Origin: Butyribacter intestini
GTDB taxonomy: Bacteria > Bacillota > Clostridia > Lachnospirales > Lachnospiraceae
DNA length: 64,000 nucleotides
Reading direction: 5' to 3'
Assembly: GCA_001414325.1 (NCBI GenBank)
Contig: LLKB01000005.1
Location: forward strand, 877,285-941,284
Shown here: piece after piece, positions 7,873 through 17,258 of the stretch
Numbering within the stretch: the first letter of the stretch is position 1
Layout: the number at the start of each line of letters is the position of its first letter
Position numbers and translations under genes: made by a program
The notes under the pieces: generated by a model
The model's database searches: none
Told to the model about the DNA's origin: nothing
The model's input: only the letters and a program-made list of their open reading frames with translations

Positions 7873-9879
7873 TTATTTATAGTAACAGTTCAGCCTGTTA
7901 CTTTTTATAAAATACTCTGTGGTGTAAATTTTATCATCTATATTTAATGCAATATTATAACTCCCGTTTTTTATCCTGTCTAACGGCACATTTACATAGT
8001 ATTTCTGCTTTATAAATATCTGACTTTTCTGCTCCGTATCTGAGAAATCCTGCTCATATGTTCCATTTTCATTGTAGAGATACACCTTTTTTACCAAGTG
8101 ATCCCTGCCGTATATCTGCAATAGGTCTCCGACTATACGAACAATGACAGGAAGACCGTTTTCAAAGCACTCCACATCATCACTTTCTTCATACTCATTT
8201 ATGGCAATGGCATTGCTGAGATTTTCAAAATTTCCCTCTTTATATGTTGGAGCTTTAAGTTCCCCTACAATTATATCTCCGTCACCGCAAACAGATTTCG
8301 ATAATTCTTTTGCATCAAATTTCATCTCGCTTCCACTAAAGAAATCCTTTTTACAGGATATTTCTTTTACACATTTACCTGTCTGATAGTCATATTTATA
8401 TATTTTTGCCCTGCAGCCGTCAATCTCCTCTTTCAGATTTCCACACATCGCATATATATAATCTCCGTCATCTGTCACAAATGCGTTCGAGCGTGTGATA
8501 CTTAAAGCAGTCGGCACTCTTTTTTCCTTTGACACTGTTCCCTTTTTTTCATCTATATTTAATATAAGTACATTTGAGCCCTCTATCTTATCAAAATATC
8601 TTACGGGTCTTCGATTAGCCGTATGGTTGTCAAATAAGATAATCTTATATTTCCCTGCATCACTGTCATAATCTAAAAGTGAAACCGCATGCTGCTGAAA
8701 AAACCATTCCATACTCTCTGCCGGTCTTAATACCTTGTCCTTTTGTGCTGTATTCTTATAAAATTTTGGATTTGCAATAATCCATACAAGTTCATTATCT
8801 TTAAGACTTATCTTCGCTATCGTGTGTATATTTCTCATTGATACTATGACGCAGTCCTCTTCAGCTATGTAGTCAAATGAATTTATATGTGCCCAGTCAC
8901 TTCTCGTAACATATGTATCATCAAACAGCTCATTCACATTTATGCTTCTTAGCACATTTCCCGTTTCCGCATCTATTTCAATTATCATGTTTTCTGCAAA
9001 TGAATCATTTATCGAACTTGATGCTATAAGATAATTTCCGGTATTTTTTTCTCTCACTGCCCAATGATGAAATCCGTTTGGATGAAGAAATGTCTTATAA
9101 ACACGACCCATATAGTCCATCTCGTGCATCACCACAGAATGTGCATTTCCGTAATTAGGCTGACGCATATATTTTTCAGCATATAAAAATCTTCCATTGC
9201 CAAGCTCATGTATGCCATAAGGATGCGACGGTCTTCCAAGTATAAATCGGACATTTCCATTTTCATCAAAGGCATAAGTTGAACCGCTGTAACCGCCTGT
9301 CACAAGCATAAATCTGTCGTCTTTTTCATCCGTCTGCCCCGTCACATTTACATTCGTTTCGAGTTTTCCTCTAAGTTTAGGCGTATGTATCATTATCTTG
9401 TTCATATCAAGTACATTTTTGTCAGCATCTAAAAGATACACCTGAACAAGGTTATAAGCATTTTCATAAAGACCTATTATCGGAACTCTGTGTCTTGTTG
9501 TGTATGTCTCATCACACACCGTATAATCTTTAGAGCCACGAATCCCTTTTATCACATATCTCACCATACATTGCATCTCAGTGTTAAAAAGCAGCACTGC
9601 CGTCAACAACGATATTTTATAAGGATTTAATATCAAAAGAGCATTTTTGAAACTGTAAATATCATTGTCTAAAATGCGCTTTATCGCCAGTTCTTTTTTA
9701 TAAGTCTGCACCGCCATAGACTGTTGAACATTTTCAATATTTGTATCATATCCGTATTTTTCCTGATTTTCTGAAAGCTGTTCTTTTTCAGCCATCTGTG
9801 AAAAAACTTCTTCATTGATTATAAATGTATTAAATAATTTCTTTTTTATCACATTGCTTAACTGACTCTTAATATTCAT
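7873..9879 (-). CDS. Aryl-sulfate sulfotransferase (ASST), apparently cytoplasmic
   Basis: A 668-residue member of the arylsulfotransferase family, which moves sulfate from one phenolic ester to another phenol without PAPS. Family features are the N-terminal Ig-like part (about 100-165), the beta-propeller (TGGYSGSTYAFDENGNV near 195-210, GFHHW at 269-273, DWAHINSFD at 328-336) and QQHA at 395-398, where His397 is the best candidate for the sulfate-accepting histidine. Unlike the periplasmic proteobacterial enzymes, no signal peptide is visible. Residues -NRLNCYY before the final Lys are encoded by a family-1 repeat end (7883-7901). A 44-bp palindrome lies 23 nt before the start. It may release sulfate from gut phenol sulfates and so feed the sulfur operon. 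Confidence 0.85.
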   Translation of the reverse strand: MNIKSQLSNVIKKKLFNTFIINEEVFSQMAEKEQLSENQEKYGYDTNIENVQQSMAVQTYKKELAIKRILDNDIYSFKNALLILNPYKISLLTAVLLFNTEMQCMVRYVIKGIRGSKDYTVCDETYTTRHRVPIIGLYENAYNLVQVYLLDADKNVLDMNKIMIHTPKLRGKLETNVNVTGQTDEKDDRFMLVTGGYSGSTYAFDENGNVRFILGRPSHPYGIHELGNGRFLYAEKYMRQPNYGNAHSVVMHEMDYMGRVYKTFLHPNGFHHWAVREKNTGNYLIASSSINDSFAENMIIEIDAETGNVLRSINVNELFDDTYVTRSDWAHINSFDYIAEEDCVIVSMRNIHTIAKISLKDNELVWIIANPKFYKNTAQKDKVLRPAESMEWFFQQHAVSLLDYDSDAGKYKIILFDNHTANRRPVRYFDKIEGSNVLILNIDEKKGTVSKEKRVPTALSITRSNAFVTDDGDYIYAMCGNLKEEIDGCRAKIYKYDYQTGKCVKEISCKKDFFSGSEMKFDAKELSKSVCGDGDIIVGELKAPTYKEGNFENLSNAIAINEYEESDDVECFENGLPVIVRIVGDLLQIYGRDHLVKKVYLYNENGTYEQDFSDTEQKSQIFIKQKYYVNVPLDRIKNGSYNIALNIDDKIYTTEYFIKSNRLNCYYK
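7883..7901 (-). repeat. Family-1 repeat end inside the ASST coding sequence
   Basis: TAACAGTTCAGCC, the 13-bp repeat terminus, is followed by TGTTAC. It is read in frame as the last codons of the sulfotransferase gene. The rest of the element is missing here. Confidence 0.75.
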
Positions 9880-9902
9880 TCCGGTGACTCCTTTTTATTT
9901 TG

Positions 9903-9946
9903 ATGTACTCTCAAATTCTTCTGAACTAAAAATTCTGGTAGTTCAT
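9903..9946. repeat. 44-bp palindromic repeat, copy C
   Basis: Starts ATGTACTCTC and continues AAATTCTTCTGAAC. It aligns along its length with copies A and B but its right arm is degraded (GTAGTTCAT). It lies 23 nt upstream of the sulfotransferase start, nearly the same distance as copy A from the Rrf2 start. Confidence 0.6.
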
Positions 9947-10093
9947 TTTGTTATCATATAATAATGCTTTAACTGCATGATATGGCTTAAATTCCTATAT
10001 CACAAAAAAGTGCATTTTTCTACATATAAATCATGTACCTGTCAAGATTAAATATATGATAAAGATAATTCGTGTCACCGGGACGAAAATTTC

Positions 10094-10132
10094 GTGTCAG
10101 TTTTGTTTTATTTTTGTGTCAGTTTTGTTTTA
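10094..10132 (+). repeat. Two direct repeats of 17 bp at the end of the YjbR/MGMT gene
   Basis: GTGTCAGTTTTGTTTTA occurs at 10094-10110 and again at 10116-10132, with a partial third copy (CGTGTCA) at 10071-10077. The second copy reaches the stop codon of the adjacent gene. Role unknown; it may be slippage or a weak terminator region. Confidence 0.6.
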
Positions 10133-10756
10133 CCAATCAACTCCATACCGACTAAGCTCCACCCTGCCATCTTCAACCTTTATGCCGTCAGCTTCGAGTC
10201 TTTTTTTCTGTTCGTTTTCACCGCCGAACGCAAATGCTCCCGAAAGTTCCCCCTTAGAATTTACCACACGGAAGCACGGTATATTCTCCGGGTCTGGATT
10301 TTTGTGCAGGGCATTGCCGACGGCTCTTGACATTTTAGGATTGCCAGCCATAGCCGCAACCTGCCCGTAAGTTGCAACTTTTCCTGCGGGGATTTTTTTA
10401 ACCGCCTCGTAAATCCTCTTAGTGGGACTGTCAGTCACTATCTCATAGCTTTCCGTAATCATCCTTTTAATATCCTTGTCAGGAATTGAGCCGTCAAGAA
10501 TGATAGTGTTCCAGTTTTCCTTATTCTGATGCCACCCCGGAATAACAGACTCAAAAGCATCTCTCCAAAAGTCACGCCACTCATCATTTACCTTTACATT
10601 AAGGTTGATGAAGCCGTTTCTTTCATATGTCCATAAAAAAACCTTTTTACTTCCTTTTACACGCACAAGCTGCCAGTTTTCATCGTGAAACGGAGCACTC
10701 TGGTAAGTGTTTGGAAATGAAAGTCCGAAGTTTAATGCTTCTTCTCTTGTTGTCAT
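10130..10756 (-). CDS. MmcQ/YjbR domain fused to an O6-alkylguanine alkyltransferase-like domain
   Basis: A 208-residue fusion. Residues 1-115 match the MmcQ/YjbR (DUF419) fold (SFPNTYQSAPF, ILDGSIPDKDI); residues 118-200 match the DNA-binding domain of O6-methylguanine transferases (KIPAGKVATYGQVA, RAVGNAL, then the active-site loop). The classical PCHR motif reads PCFR (160-163): Cys161 is kept, but the His of the proton relay is Phe. It is therefore either a weak alkyltransferase or a lesion-sensing protein like the ATL family, where Cys is Trp. The start MTTREEAL at 10756 has GAGGAG upstream. It follows hemB but has no evident functional link to it. Confidence 0.85.
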   Translation of the reverse strand: MTTREEALNFGLSFPNTYQSAPFHDENWQLVRVKGSKKVFLWTYERNGFINLNVKVNDEWRDFWRDAFESVIPGWHQNKENWNTIILDGSIPDKDIKRMITESYEIVTDSPTKRIYEAVKKIPAGKVATYGQVAAMAGNPKMSRAVGNALHKNPDPENIPCFRVVNSKGELSGAFAFGGENEQKKRLEADGIKVEDGRVELSRYGVDW

Positions 10757-10806
10757 TGTTCGTTCTCCTCTCGTCCATATACCCCTCATCTTTCCACCTA
10801 TTTTCA

Positions 10807-11784
10807 CTACCCAAGCAGTCCTCTATCCATATACTCTGCTATCTGCTCAGCAAAATAAGTAAGATATATGCTTGAACCAGCTCTGTAGGTTGCTGCTGCC
10901 ATCTCACACACTATCTTTTCCTCGTCTATGCAGCCTGCTTTTGCAGCCGCTTTTACCATAGCATACTCTCCGCTCACACTGTATGTTGCCACAGGCACAT
11001 CCACTATATCAACAACTTCCCTCACTATGTCAAGATAACTCATTGCAGGTTTTACCATAATGATGTCCGCTCCTTCTTCAACATCCTGCAATGCTTCTTT
11101 TATGCCCTCTTTTCTGTTATGATAATCCATCTGATAAGATTTTCTGTCACCAAAAGACGGTGCTGAGCCTGCAGCATCCCTAAACGGTGAATAAAATGAT
11201 GATGCATATTTCACGGCATATGACATTATCGGTGTGTTGGTAAATCCATTCTCATCGAGTGCATTTCTGATAGCGAGCACTCTTCCATCCATCATATCTG
11301 ACGGTGCAACCATATCCGCACCGGCTTTTACATGAGAAACCGCTGTCTTTGCCAAAAGTTCAAGTGTGGAATCATTGTCTACATCATGACCGCAGAGTAG
11401 TCCGCAATGACCGTGTGAAGTATATTCGCACATACACACATCTGTTATAAAATACATATCTGAAAAATCTTTTTTTGCAGCTCTTAAAGCTCTCTGCACG
11501 ATTCCATCATCATCATAAGCACCACTTCCGACTTCGTCTTTTACATCAGGTATGCCAAACAGGATAACACTTTTAACACCTGCTTTTTTAAGACTTTCAA
11601 GTTTCTCGGACATTCTGTCTATACTATAACGGAACTGTCCCTCCATAGACGGGATTTCCTCTACTATATTCTCTCCTTCTCTTACAAACATAGGATAAAC
11701 AAGCGATGACTTATCCATTCTTGTTTCCCTCACCATCTTCCTTAATATCTCATTTTGTCTTAATCTTCTTGCTCTCTGTATCAT
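10807..11784 (-). CDS. hemB: Porphobilinogen synthase (delta-aminolevulinic acid dehydratase)
   Basis: Condenses two 5-aminolevulinate molecules to porphobilinogen. The 325 residues are the usual length. The zinc-type cysteine triad is Cys117, Cys119 and Cys127 in DVCMCEYTSHGHCG, and the two active-site lysines are Lys192 (SYAVKYASSFY) and Lys245 (MVKPAMSY). It follows hemA by about 135 nt on the same strand and belongs with hemA, hemL and the hemC fusion. Confidence 0.96.
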   Translation of the reverse strand: MIQRARRLRQNEILRKMVRETRMDKSSLVYPMFVREGENIVEEIPSMEGQFRYSIDRMSEKLESLKKAGVKSVILFGIPDVKDEVGSGAYDDDGIVQRALRAAKKDFSDMYFITDVCMCEYTSHGHCGLLCGHDVDNDSTLELLAKTAVSHVKAGADMVAPSDMMDGRVLAIRNALDENGFTNTPIMSYAVKYASSFYSPFRDAAGSAPSFGDRKSYQMDYHNRKEGIKEALQDVEEGADIIMVKPAMSYLDIVREVVDIVDVPVATYSVSGEYAMVKAAAKAGCIDEEKIVCEMAAATYRAGSSIYLTYFAEQIAEYMDRGLLG

Positions 11785-11919
11785 ATTTGCCCTCTTTTCT
11801 TTATATCTGTTTTTCTCACAAAATTTGTTATCAAAAATATAATGTTTAGTACAAAAATTATTTTTCCCTCTGCATCAATACATATTTTAATCATACAGCA
11901 ATAATATCTCGTCGATAAA

Positions 11920-13095
11920 TCAACAATACCACTGTATTTTTGCAATTATTTCCACAAAATCCTGAAATTCCTGTGCATTACTCTTTTCTTTTATATCAAA
12001 AATCATCTTATGAACCGCCGCATCCAGTGATTTTTTCTCAGCATTTTCTTTGATATATGCCATAAATCTATCTATTTTTTCACGGTTTGCCCTAAATATC
12101 TCATTTTTGAGATATTCCTGCTCATATTCTCTTATTATCTCTTTTGCATCGCACAAATAACTTTTCTTTAATTCATTGTTTTTTGCGGCAAGCCTATCCA
12201 TATCTTCCATTGAATATCTCGCCACACCCTGTATTTCCTCTATATCAGGCGATATGTCAAACGGAACTGCAAGGTCGATAAACACAACTTTATTTTTGTG
12301 CTCCTTTTCCTCAAAATGCTTTCTTGTGACAGTATAATGCGGACTTGATGTTGCACTTATTATAACATCCATCTTTTCCATATGTTCATATCTGTCTTTG
12401 TAATCTATTATATTGCATCTCGCATTTTTCTCTGGAATGTGGTTTCTTGCGGTTACATAAACATTTGCTCCCTCTATATCAAGTGCATCCAGCATAACTA
12501 TATTTCCGATTTTTCCGGACGCACCTATTATCATAATGTTTTTTCCGGATAATGTACCAAATTTCTCGCCCGCCTGCTTTAGTGCAAGACTTGCAGTCGA
12601 TACGGAAGTCTTTGACATAGGTGTGTCTGTCTTTACTTTCTTTGCCGCCGCCATCGCTGCCTGAAAAAGTGAGTGAAACGAATTTCCTATATATCCTTTT
12701 TTGTCACTTGCAAGATAAGCATTTTTTACCTGTCCCAAAATCTGGTCTTCACCAAGCACAACAGAGTCAAGACCTGCCGCCACCATAAAAAGATGATGAA
12801 CCGCCTTTTTTTCTTCGTATCTTAATATTACATCCTGAATTTCTGAATTTTCTGAAACTCCGGCTTCTTCTAAAAGTACCTGCTGCATAAAAAGCACCGC
12901 TGTCTCTGTTTTTTCCCTGACTTCGCAATAAAGTTCCGTTCTGTTGCAAGTTGCAAGAAGTACCGCTTCATTTATATAAGGCGAACTTATAAGCCTTTCC
13001 ATTATCCTCGCCTTTGCATCATCATCAAATGCAAACAGACCTCTTATCTTTGTATCTGCGGTCTTATGACTAACGCAAAGTAATTGTATGCTCAT
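11920..13095 (-). CDS. hemA: Glutamyl-tRNA reductase
   Basis: First step of C5-pathway tetrapyrrole synthesis: Glu-tRNA to glutamate-1-semialdehyde with NADPH. Cys50 in LLATCNRTELY is the catalytic nucleophile. A Rossmann motif IIGASGKIGN lies near 192, and the C-terminal helix and dimerisation region follow. The 391 residues are slightly shorter than the E. coli enzyme (418). The start overlaps the hemL stop by 4 nt, so the two genes are probably translationally coupled; their products channel the unstable semialdehyde. Confidence 0.95.
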   Translation of the reverse strand: MSIQLLCVSHKTADTKIRGLFAFDDDAKARIMERLISSPYINEAVLLATCNRTELYCEVREKTETAVLFMQQVLLEEAGVSENSEIQDVILRYEEKKAVHHLFMVAAGLDSVVLGEDQILGQVKNAYLASDKKGYIGNSFHSLFQAAMAAAKKVKTDTPMSKTSVSTASLALKQAGEKFGTLSGKNIMIIGASGKIGNIVMLDALDIEGANVYVTARNHIPEKNARCNIIDYKDRYEHMEKMDVIISATSSPHYTVTRKHFEEKEHKNKVVFIDLAVPFDISPDIEEIQGVARYSMEDMDRLAAKNNELKKSYLCDAKEIIREYEQEYLKNEIFRANREKIDRFMAYIKENAEKKSLDAAVHKMIFDIKEKSNAQEFQDFVEIIAKIQWYC

Positions 13096-14375
13096 AAACT
13101 GATAACCTCACAAGTCCTCTCGATATCCTCTTTTGTATGTGCGACTGATACAAACATTGCTTCAAACTGTGCAGGTGCAACATAAATCCCATTGTCGAGC
13201 ATTTTCCAGAAATATTCTGTATATGCGTTTGTATCAGATGTAAGTGCACTATCATAATCATCCACGACCTCACCTGTCTGGAACGCAGATAAAAGCGAAC
13301 CTATCTGATTTACATGGAGAGGAATGTTTTTCTCTTTTGCCATCTTTCTGTACGCATCTGCAAGTTTTTTTGCACTCTCATCTATCTGTTTATAGTATTC
13401 AGGATGTGCTTTTAAAATCTTAAGAGTTTCAATTCCTGCCGTTGTCGCAATAGGATTTCCTGACAATGTACCAGCCTGATAAACCGGTCCTGTCGGAGAA
13501 ACCCTGTCCATTATCTCTTTTTTTCCGCCATATGCAGCGATAGGCATACCACCGCCGACAATCTTACCGAGCGTAGTCATGTCCGGCTTAACACCAAAAT
13601 ACTCCTGTGCTCCGCCAAATTTAAGCCTGAATCCTGTTATAACCTCGTCAAATATAAGAACTGTTCCATATTTTAATGTAATATCACGAAGAAATTTTAA
13701 AAATCCCTCTTTCGGAGGAACAACCCCCATATTGGCGGCTACAGGCTCAACTATGATTGCGGCAACATTTTCACCATACTGCTCCATAAGTTCTCTTACG
13801 GAGTCCTCATTATTGTACTCTGCAACAAGAGTATTCTGCGTATAAGAAGCCGGAACTCCCGCACTATCAGGAACAGCAGTCGTAAGAGCTGCCGAACCAG
13901 CTTTCACAAGAAGCCCGTCAGAGTGACCGTGATAATTTCCCCTGAACTTTATTATCATATCTCTGCCCGTATAGCCTCTTGCAGTACGAATGGCACTCAT
14001 CGTAGCTTCTGTCCCCGAATTTACAAGCCTTACTTTCTCAATAGATGGCATTGCATCAGTTATAAGTTCAGCAAGCTCCAATTCTTTTTTAGTAGGAGCA
14101 CCAAAAGTAAGACCGTCAACACAGGCTTTTTTTACCGCTTCGATAACCTGTGGATGTGCATGACCTAAAATTCCTGGTCCCCACGAACATACATAATCAA
14201 TAAATTCATTGCCATCCACATCGTAAATGTGGTCGGCATTAGCACTTTTTATAAAAAGAGGTGAACCTCCGACACTGCCAAATGCTCTCACCGGACTATT
14301 AACACCACCGGGAATCTTCTCAAGTGACTTCTCAAACAAAACCTTAGAATTTTCCATATTCGACCTTATATTCAT
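13092..14375 (-). CDS. hemL: Glutamate-1-semialdehyde 2,1-aminomutase
   Basis: A PLP enzyme that converts glutamate-1-semialdehyde to 5-aminolevulinate. The 427 residues start MNIRSNMENSKVLFEKS; the N-terminal GGVNSPVRAF and the PLP lysine Lys271 (TTLGKIVGGGMP) are typical, and the NSGTEATMSAIRTARG block is present. The ATG at 14373-14375 was chosen because GGAGGTAC lies eight bases upstream. It overlaps hemA by 4 nt. A gap of about 200 nt separates it from the hemC fusion. Confidence 0.96.
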   Translation of the reverse strand: MNIRSNMENSKVLFEKSLEKIPGGVNSPVRAFGSVGGSPLFIKSANADHIYDVDGNEFIDYVCSWGPGILGHAHPQVIEAVKKACVDGLTFGAPTKKELELAELITDAMPSIEKVRLVNSGTEATMSAIRTARGYTGRDMIIKFRGNYHGHSDGLLVKAGSAALTTAVPDSAGVPASYTQNTLVAEYNNEDSVRELMEQYGENVAAIIVEPVAANMGVVPPKEGFLKFLRDITLKYGTVLIFDEVITGFRLKFGGAQEYFGVKPDMTTLGKIVGGGMPIAAYGGKKEIMDRVSPTGPVYQAGTLSGNPIATTAGIETLKILKAHPEYYKQIDESAKKLADAYRKMAKEKNIPLHVNQIGSLLSAFQTGEVVDDYDSALTSDTNAYTEYFWKMLDNGIYVAPAQFEAMFVSVAHTKEDIERTCEVISL

Positions 14376-14543
14376 CTTAAAAAGTACCTCCATATCTATA
14401 TTTACAAATATTCATCTTAATAATACCTATATAAATTCTATATATCTATATAGTATAATTAATTATTCTTCTAAATTTATATTATGAAACTATCTTTATC
14501 TTAAATTATAATATCTATTTTAAAACTATCTTTACCTGTAATA

Positions 14544-14566
14544 GATTGTACGGTAACTGTACAATC
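14544..14566. promoter_or_regulatory. Inverted repeat between the hemC fusion and hemL
   Basis: GATTGTAC-N7-GTACAATC is a perfect 8-bp inverted repeat, 8 nt after the stop of the hemC fusion and about 170 nt before hemL. Without a U-tract it is not a standard terminator; it could be an operator or an RNA processing hairpin. Confidence 0.4.
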
Positions 14567-14574
14567 ATCACAGC

Positions 14575-17142
14575 CTACCCTTGTTTTTCAACATCCCTTA
14601 CAATAACATCCACAATACCTCTTGCATCAAACTCCTCTGCAACAAGTTTCACCCTCAGTCCTGCCTCCTCGCAGTCCCTCTTTGTCACCGGACCTATCGC
14701 AACGATATTGTCATTCTCACAACCTGCCATATCCCTTAATGCTCTTGCACCTGAGCCGCTTGTCACGACAATATAATCAACATCAGGACATATCCTTTTT
14801 ACTTCGTCAGCACGCCTTTCGTCCTGAATTGTCTCATAAATGCAGATTTTATCAAACTCAACCGACATTTCACTAAATTTATCCTCGATAAAGTTTTTAC
14901 CCTGCTTTCCTCTTACAATAAGTATTTTATCCTTATCTGTCAATTCTTTTGACAATTCCTCCGCCAATATTTTTGATGTAAATTTTGATGGTATAAAATC
15001 CGCATATAAACCATATTTTTCGAGTGCTTTCTTTGTCGATGTACCCACTACGGCAAATCTGGCATTTGCAAGTTTTCGTATATCTACTCTTAAATTTCTC
15101 AGCCTGTCAAAGAAAATATTTACACCATTTGCACTTGTAAAGATAAACCATGAATATTTTTCAAGATTATTAAATATATCATCACAATCACTGTAATCAG
15201 GTATTGTCTCAACAAGGCTTATCGCAATCGTCTCACCGCCGTACTGCTCAAATTCTTTTTCAAGACTGTCCGCCATATTCCTTGAACCTGTTACAAGTAT
15301 CCGCTTTCCGCTAAGCACTTTTTTTTCATTTTTGCTCTGCCACTCACATATCTGTTTTCCGACTCCGACAACATCACCGACCACTATTATTGCCGGTGCT
15401 TCTATATTATTTTTTCGGACCTCATCCTTAATAGTAAGCAGATTTCCATATACAGTCCTCTGTTTTGCCGTCATTCCTTTTGATATAACAGCCACGGGGG
15501 TTTCTCCGTTCTTTCCGTTTTTGATAAGTTTTTCACAGATATTTCCAAGACTTCTAAGTCCCATCAGAAATACAAGAGTTCCCTCCTCTTTTGCAATAAC
15601 AGAAAAATCAAGAGCTTCTGATGGCTTTGCAGGATGTTCATGCCCCGTAATAATATGAACCGATGAAGCAGCCCCCCGATGCGTTACCGGAATACCTGCA
15701 CTTGCCGGGACACTGTACGAAGAAGAAATTCCTGACACGATTTCATAGCTTATCCCCGCTTTTTTAAGTGCTAAAGCCTCCTCGCCTCCTCTACCAAAAA
15801 TAAAGGGGTCACCCCCCTTAAGACGCACAACATATTTTCCGCTCAAAGCAAGATTTACGAGAAGTTCGTTTATCTCAGGCTGTTTTTTATAAATCGTATC
15901 AGCCCTTTTTCCAACATAGATAAGCTCTGCATCCATCTTCGCTTCATTTAATATTGACGGTGAGATAAGTGCATCATATACGATAACATCCGCCTTTTTA
16001 ATACATCTTAGAGCCTCGATACTAAGATAATCCCTCTTTCCCGGACCCGCACCGACAAGAGAAACCATTCCTTTATTACCAGTAAATGACTTTTTTAGTT
16101 CATCTTTTTTCGTATTTATATCAATATCTTTTTTATCAGTATTTCCATTATCTGATTTTAAATTTACACAACATTTTTTATTTCCATTCTCATTTTTAAT
16201 ATCAGTATTCTTAGCATCAGATTTCAAAACATCAACAAGCCTTTTTGCAAGACTAATGGCAAATTTTAAATCCGTATTATCTGCATTGACAGGCTCAGAG
16301 ATTTTTTCCCACTGTTCATCCGTTTTTTCATTTATAACAGCATACTTTGGAGTTTTTCCATCATAAGCATACATTCCCCTGAAATAAAAACCGTGCTCAT
16401 CCACCGTACAATGAGCACCGCATGGTGCATTACAGCTTCCGTCAAGACATTTTAAAAATTCACGCTCAGCTTCAAGACATATCCTTGCCTTTCTGTCATC
16501 AAGTACCGCCATTACATCTTTTAAATCACCATTTCTGCACTCGATTGCAAGAATCCCCTGCCCTGCCGCAGATATAAATTTCTCCTCGTCAGGGTATATA
16601 TAATCAAGCTCTGTATCATTGTCAAGACCAAGCCTTTTTAACCCTGCCGCCGCAAGAATAATAGCATCATACTCACCTGATTTTAATTTATCTATCCTTG
16701 TTCCGACATTGCCCCTCAGTGATTTTATCGTAACATCCGGGGAAATCTGCTTTATCTGGATTTCTCTCCTCAAGCTGCTTGTTCCGATGATACTGCCTGC
16801 ACCGATTTTTTTTGTTTCTTTCCTTTTTAGAATAACATCCCTGTTGTCATCCCTTAAAAGAACCGCCCCAAGACAAAGCCCATCCGCAAGTTCCATAGGC
16901 ACATCCTTTGCACTATGAACGGCAATATCTATGGTTTTGTCGAGCAGCTTTTCCTCAATCTCTTTTGTAAAAACACCTTTTCCGCCAATCTCACCGAGCG
17001 GCTTATCAAGAACCTTATCACCATGCGTAACCACATGGACAATCTCAATTTTTTCATTCGGAAAATATTTTAAGATCTGAGTTTTGACAAGCTCTGTCTG
17101 AATTAAAGCAAGTTTACTTTTCCTTGTTCCTATCCTAATCAT
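14575..17142 (-). CDS. HemC-CobA-HemD trifunctional fusion
   Basis: An 855-residue fusion of three consecutive enzymes. Residues 1-307 are porphobilinogen deaminase (IGTRKSKLAL; dipyrromethane cysteine Cys236 in DGSCNAPCG). A linker rich in Asn, Lys and Asp (308-357) follows. Residues 358-605 are uroporphyrinogen-III C-methyltransferase (VGAGPGKRDYLSIEAL, GGDPFIFGRGGEE). Residues 611-855 are uroporphyrinogen-III synthase (GKRILVTGSRNM). One protein would take porphobilinogen to precorrin-2. The start MIRIGTRKSKLA at 17142 matches other HemC proteins. CobA-HemD fusions are common in Firmicutes; the triple form is less so. The frame is intact throughout. Confidence 0.93.
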   Translation of the reverse strand: MIRIGTRKSKLALIQTELVKTQILKYFPNEKIEIVHVVTHGDKVLDKPLGEIGGKGVFTKEIEEKLLDKTIDIAVHSAKDVPMELADGLCLGAVLLRDDNRDVILKRKETKKIGAGSIIGTSSLRREIQIKQISPDVTIKSLRGNVGTRIDKLKSGEYDAIILAAAGLKRLGLDNDTELDYIYPDEEKFISAAGQGILAIECRNGDLKDVMAVLDDRKARICLEAEREFLKCLDGSCNAPCGAHCTVDEHGFYFRGMYAYDGKTPKYAVINEKTDEQWEKISEPVNADNTDLKFAISLAKRLVDVLKSDAKNTDIKNENGNKKCCVNLKSDNGNTDKKDIDINTKKDELKKSFTGNKGMVSLVGAGPGKRDYLSIEALRCIKKADVIVYDALISPSILNEAKMDAELIYVGKRADTIYKKQPEINELLVNLALSGKYVVRLKGGDPFIFGRGGEEALALKKAGISYEIVSGISSSYSVPASAGIPVTHRGAASSVHIITGHEHPAKPSEALDFSVIAKEEGTLVFLMGLRSLGNICEKLIKNGKNGETPVAVISKGMTAKQRTVYGNLLTIKDEVRKNNIEAPAIIVVGDVVGVGKQICEWQSKNEKKVLSGKRILVTGSRNMADSLEKEFEQYGGETIAISLVETIPDYSDCDDIFNNLEKYSWFIFTSANGVNIFFDRLRNLRVDIRKLANARFAVVGTSTKKALEKYGLYADFIPSKFTSKILAEELSKELTDKDKILIVRGKQGKNFIEDKFSEMSVEFDKICIYETIQDERRADEVKRICPDVDYIVVTSGSGARALRDMAGCENDNIVAIGPVTKRDCEEAGLRVKLVAEEFDARGIVDVIVRDVEKQG

Positions 17143-17258
17143 ACTGACCTCGTTTCTATGTATATCGGATTTGTTTGATGCAATGTGCAAAACAGATAAC
17201 AATAATGCAATCCACAGCGGCATCATTCGTTTTTAATTATAATACATCCTATATAACT

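Noticed and set aside
10807-17142. Heme biosynthesis operon
   Set aside because: No uroporphyrinogen decarboxylase or later gene is present, and CobA and precorrin-2 dehydrogenase point to siroheme or corrin.
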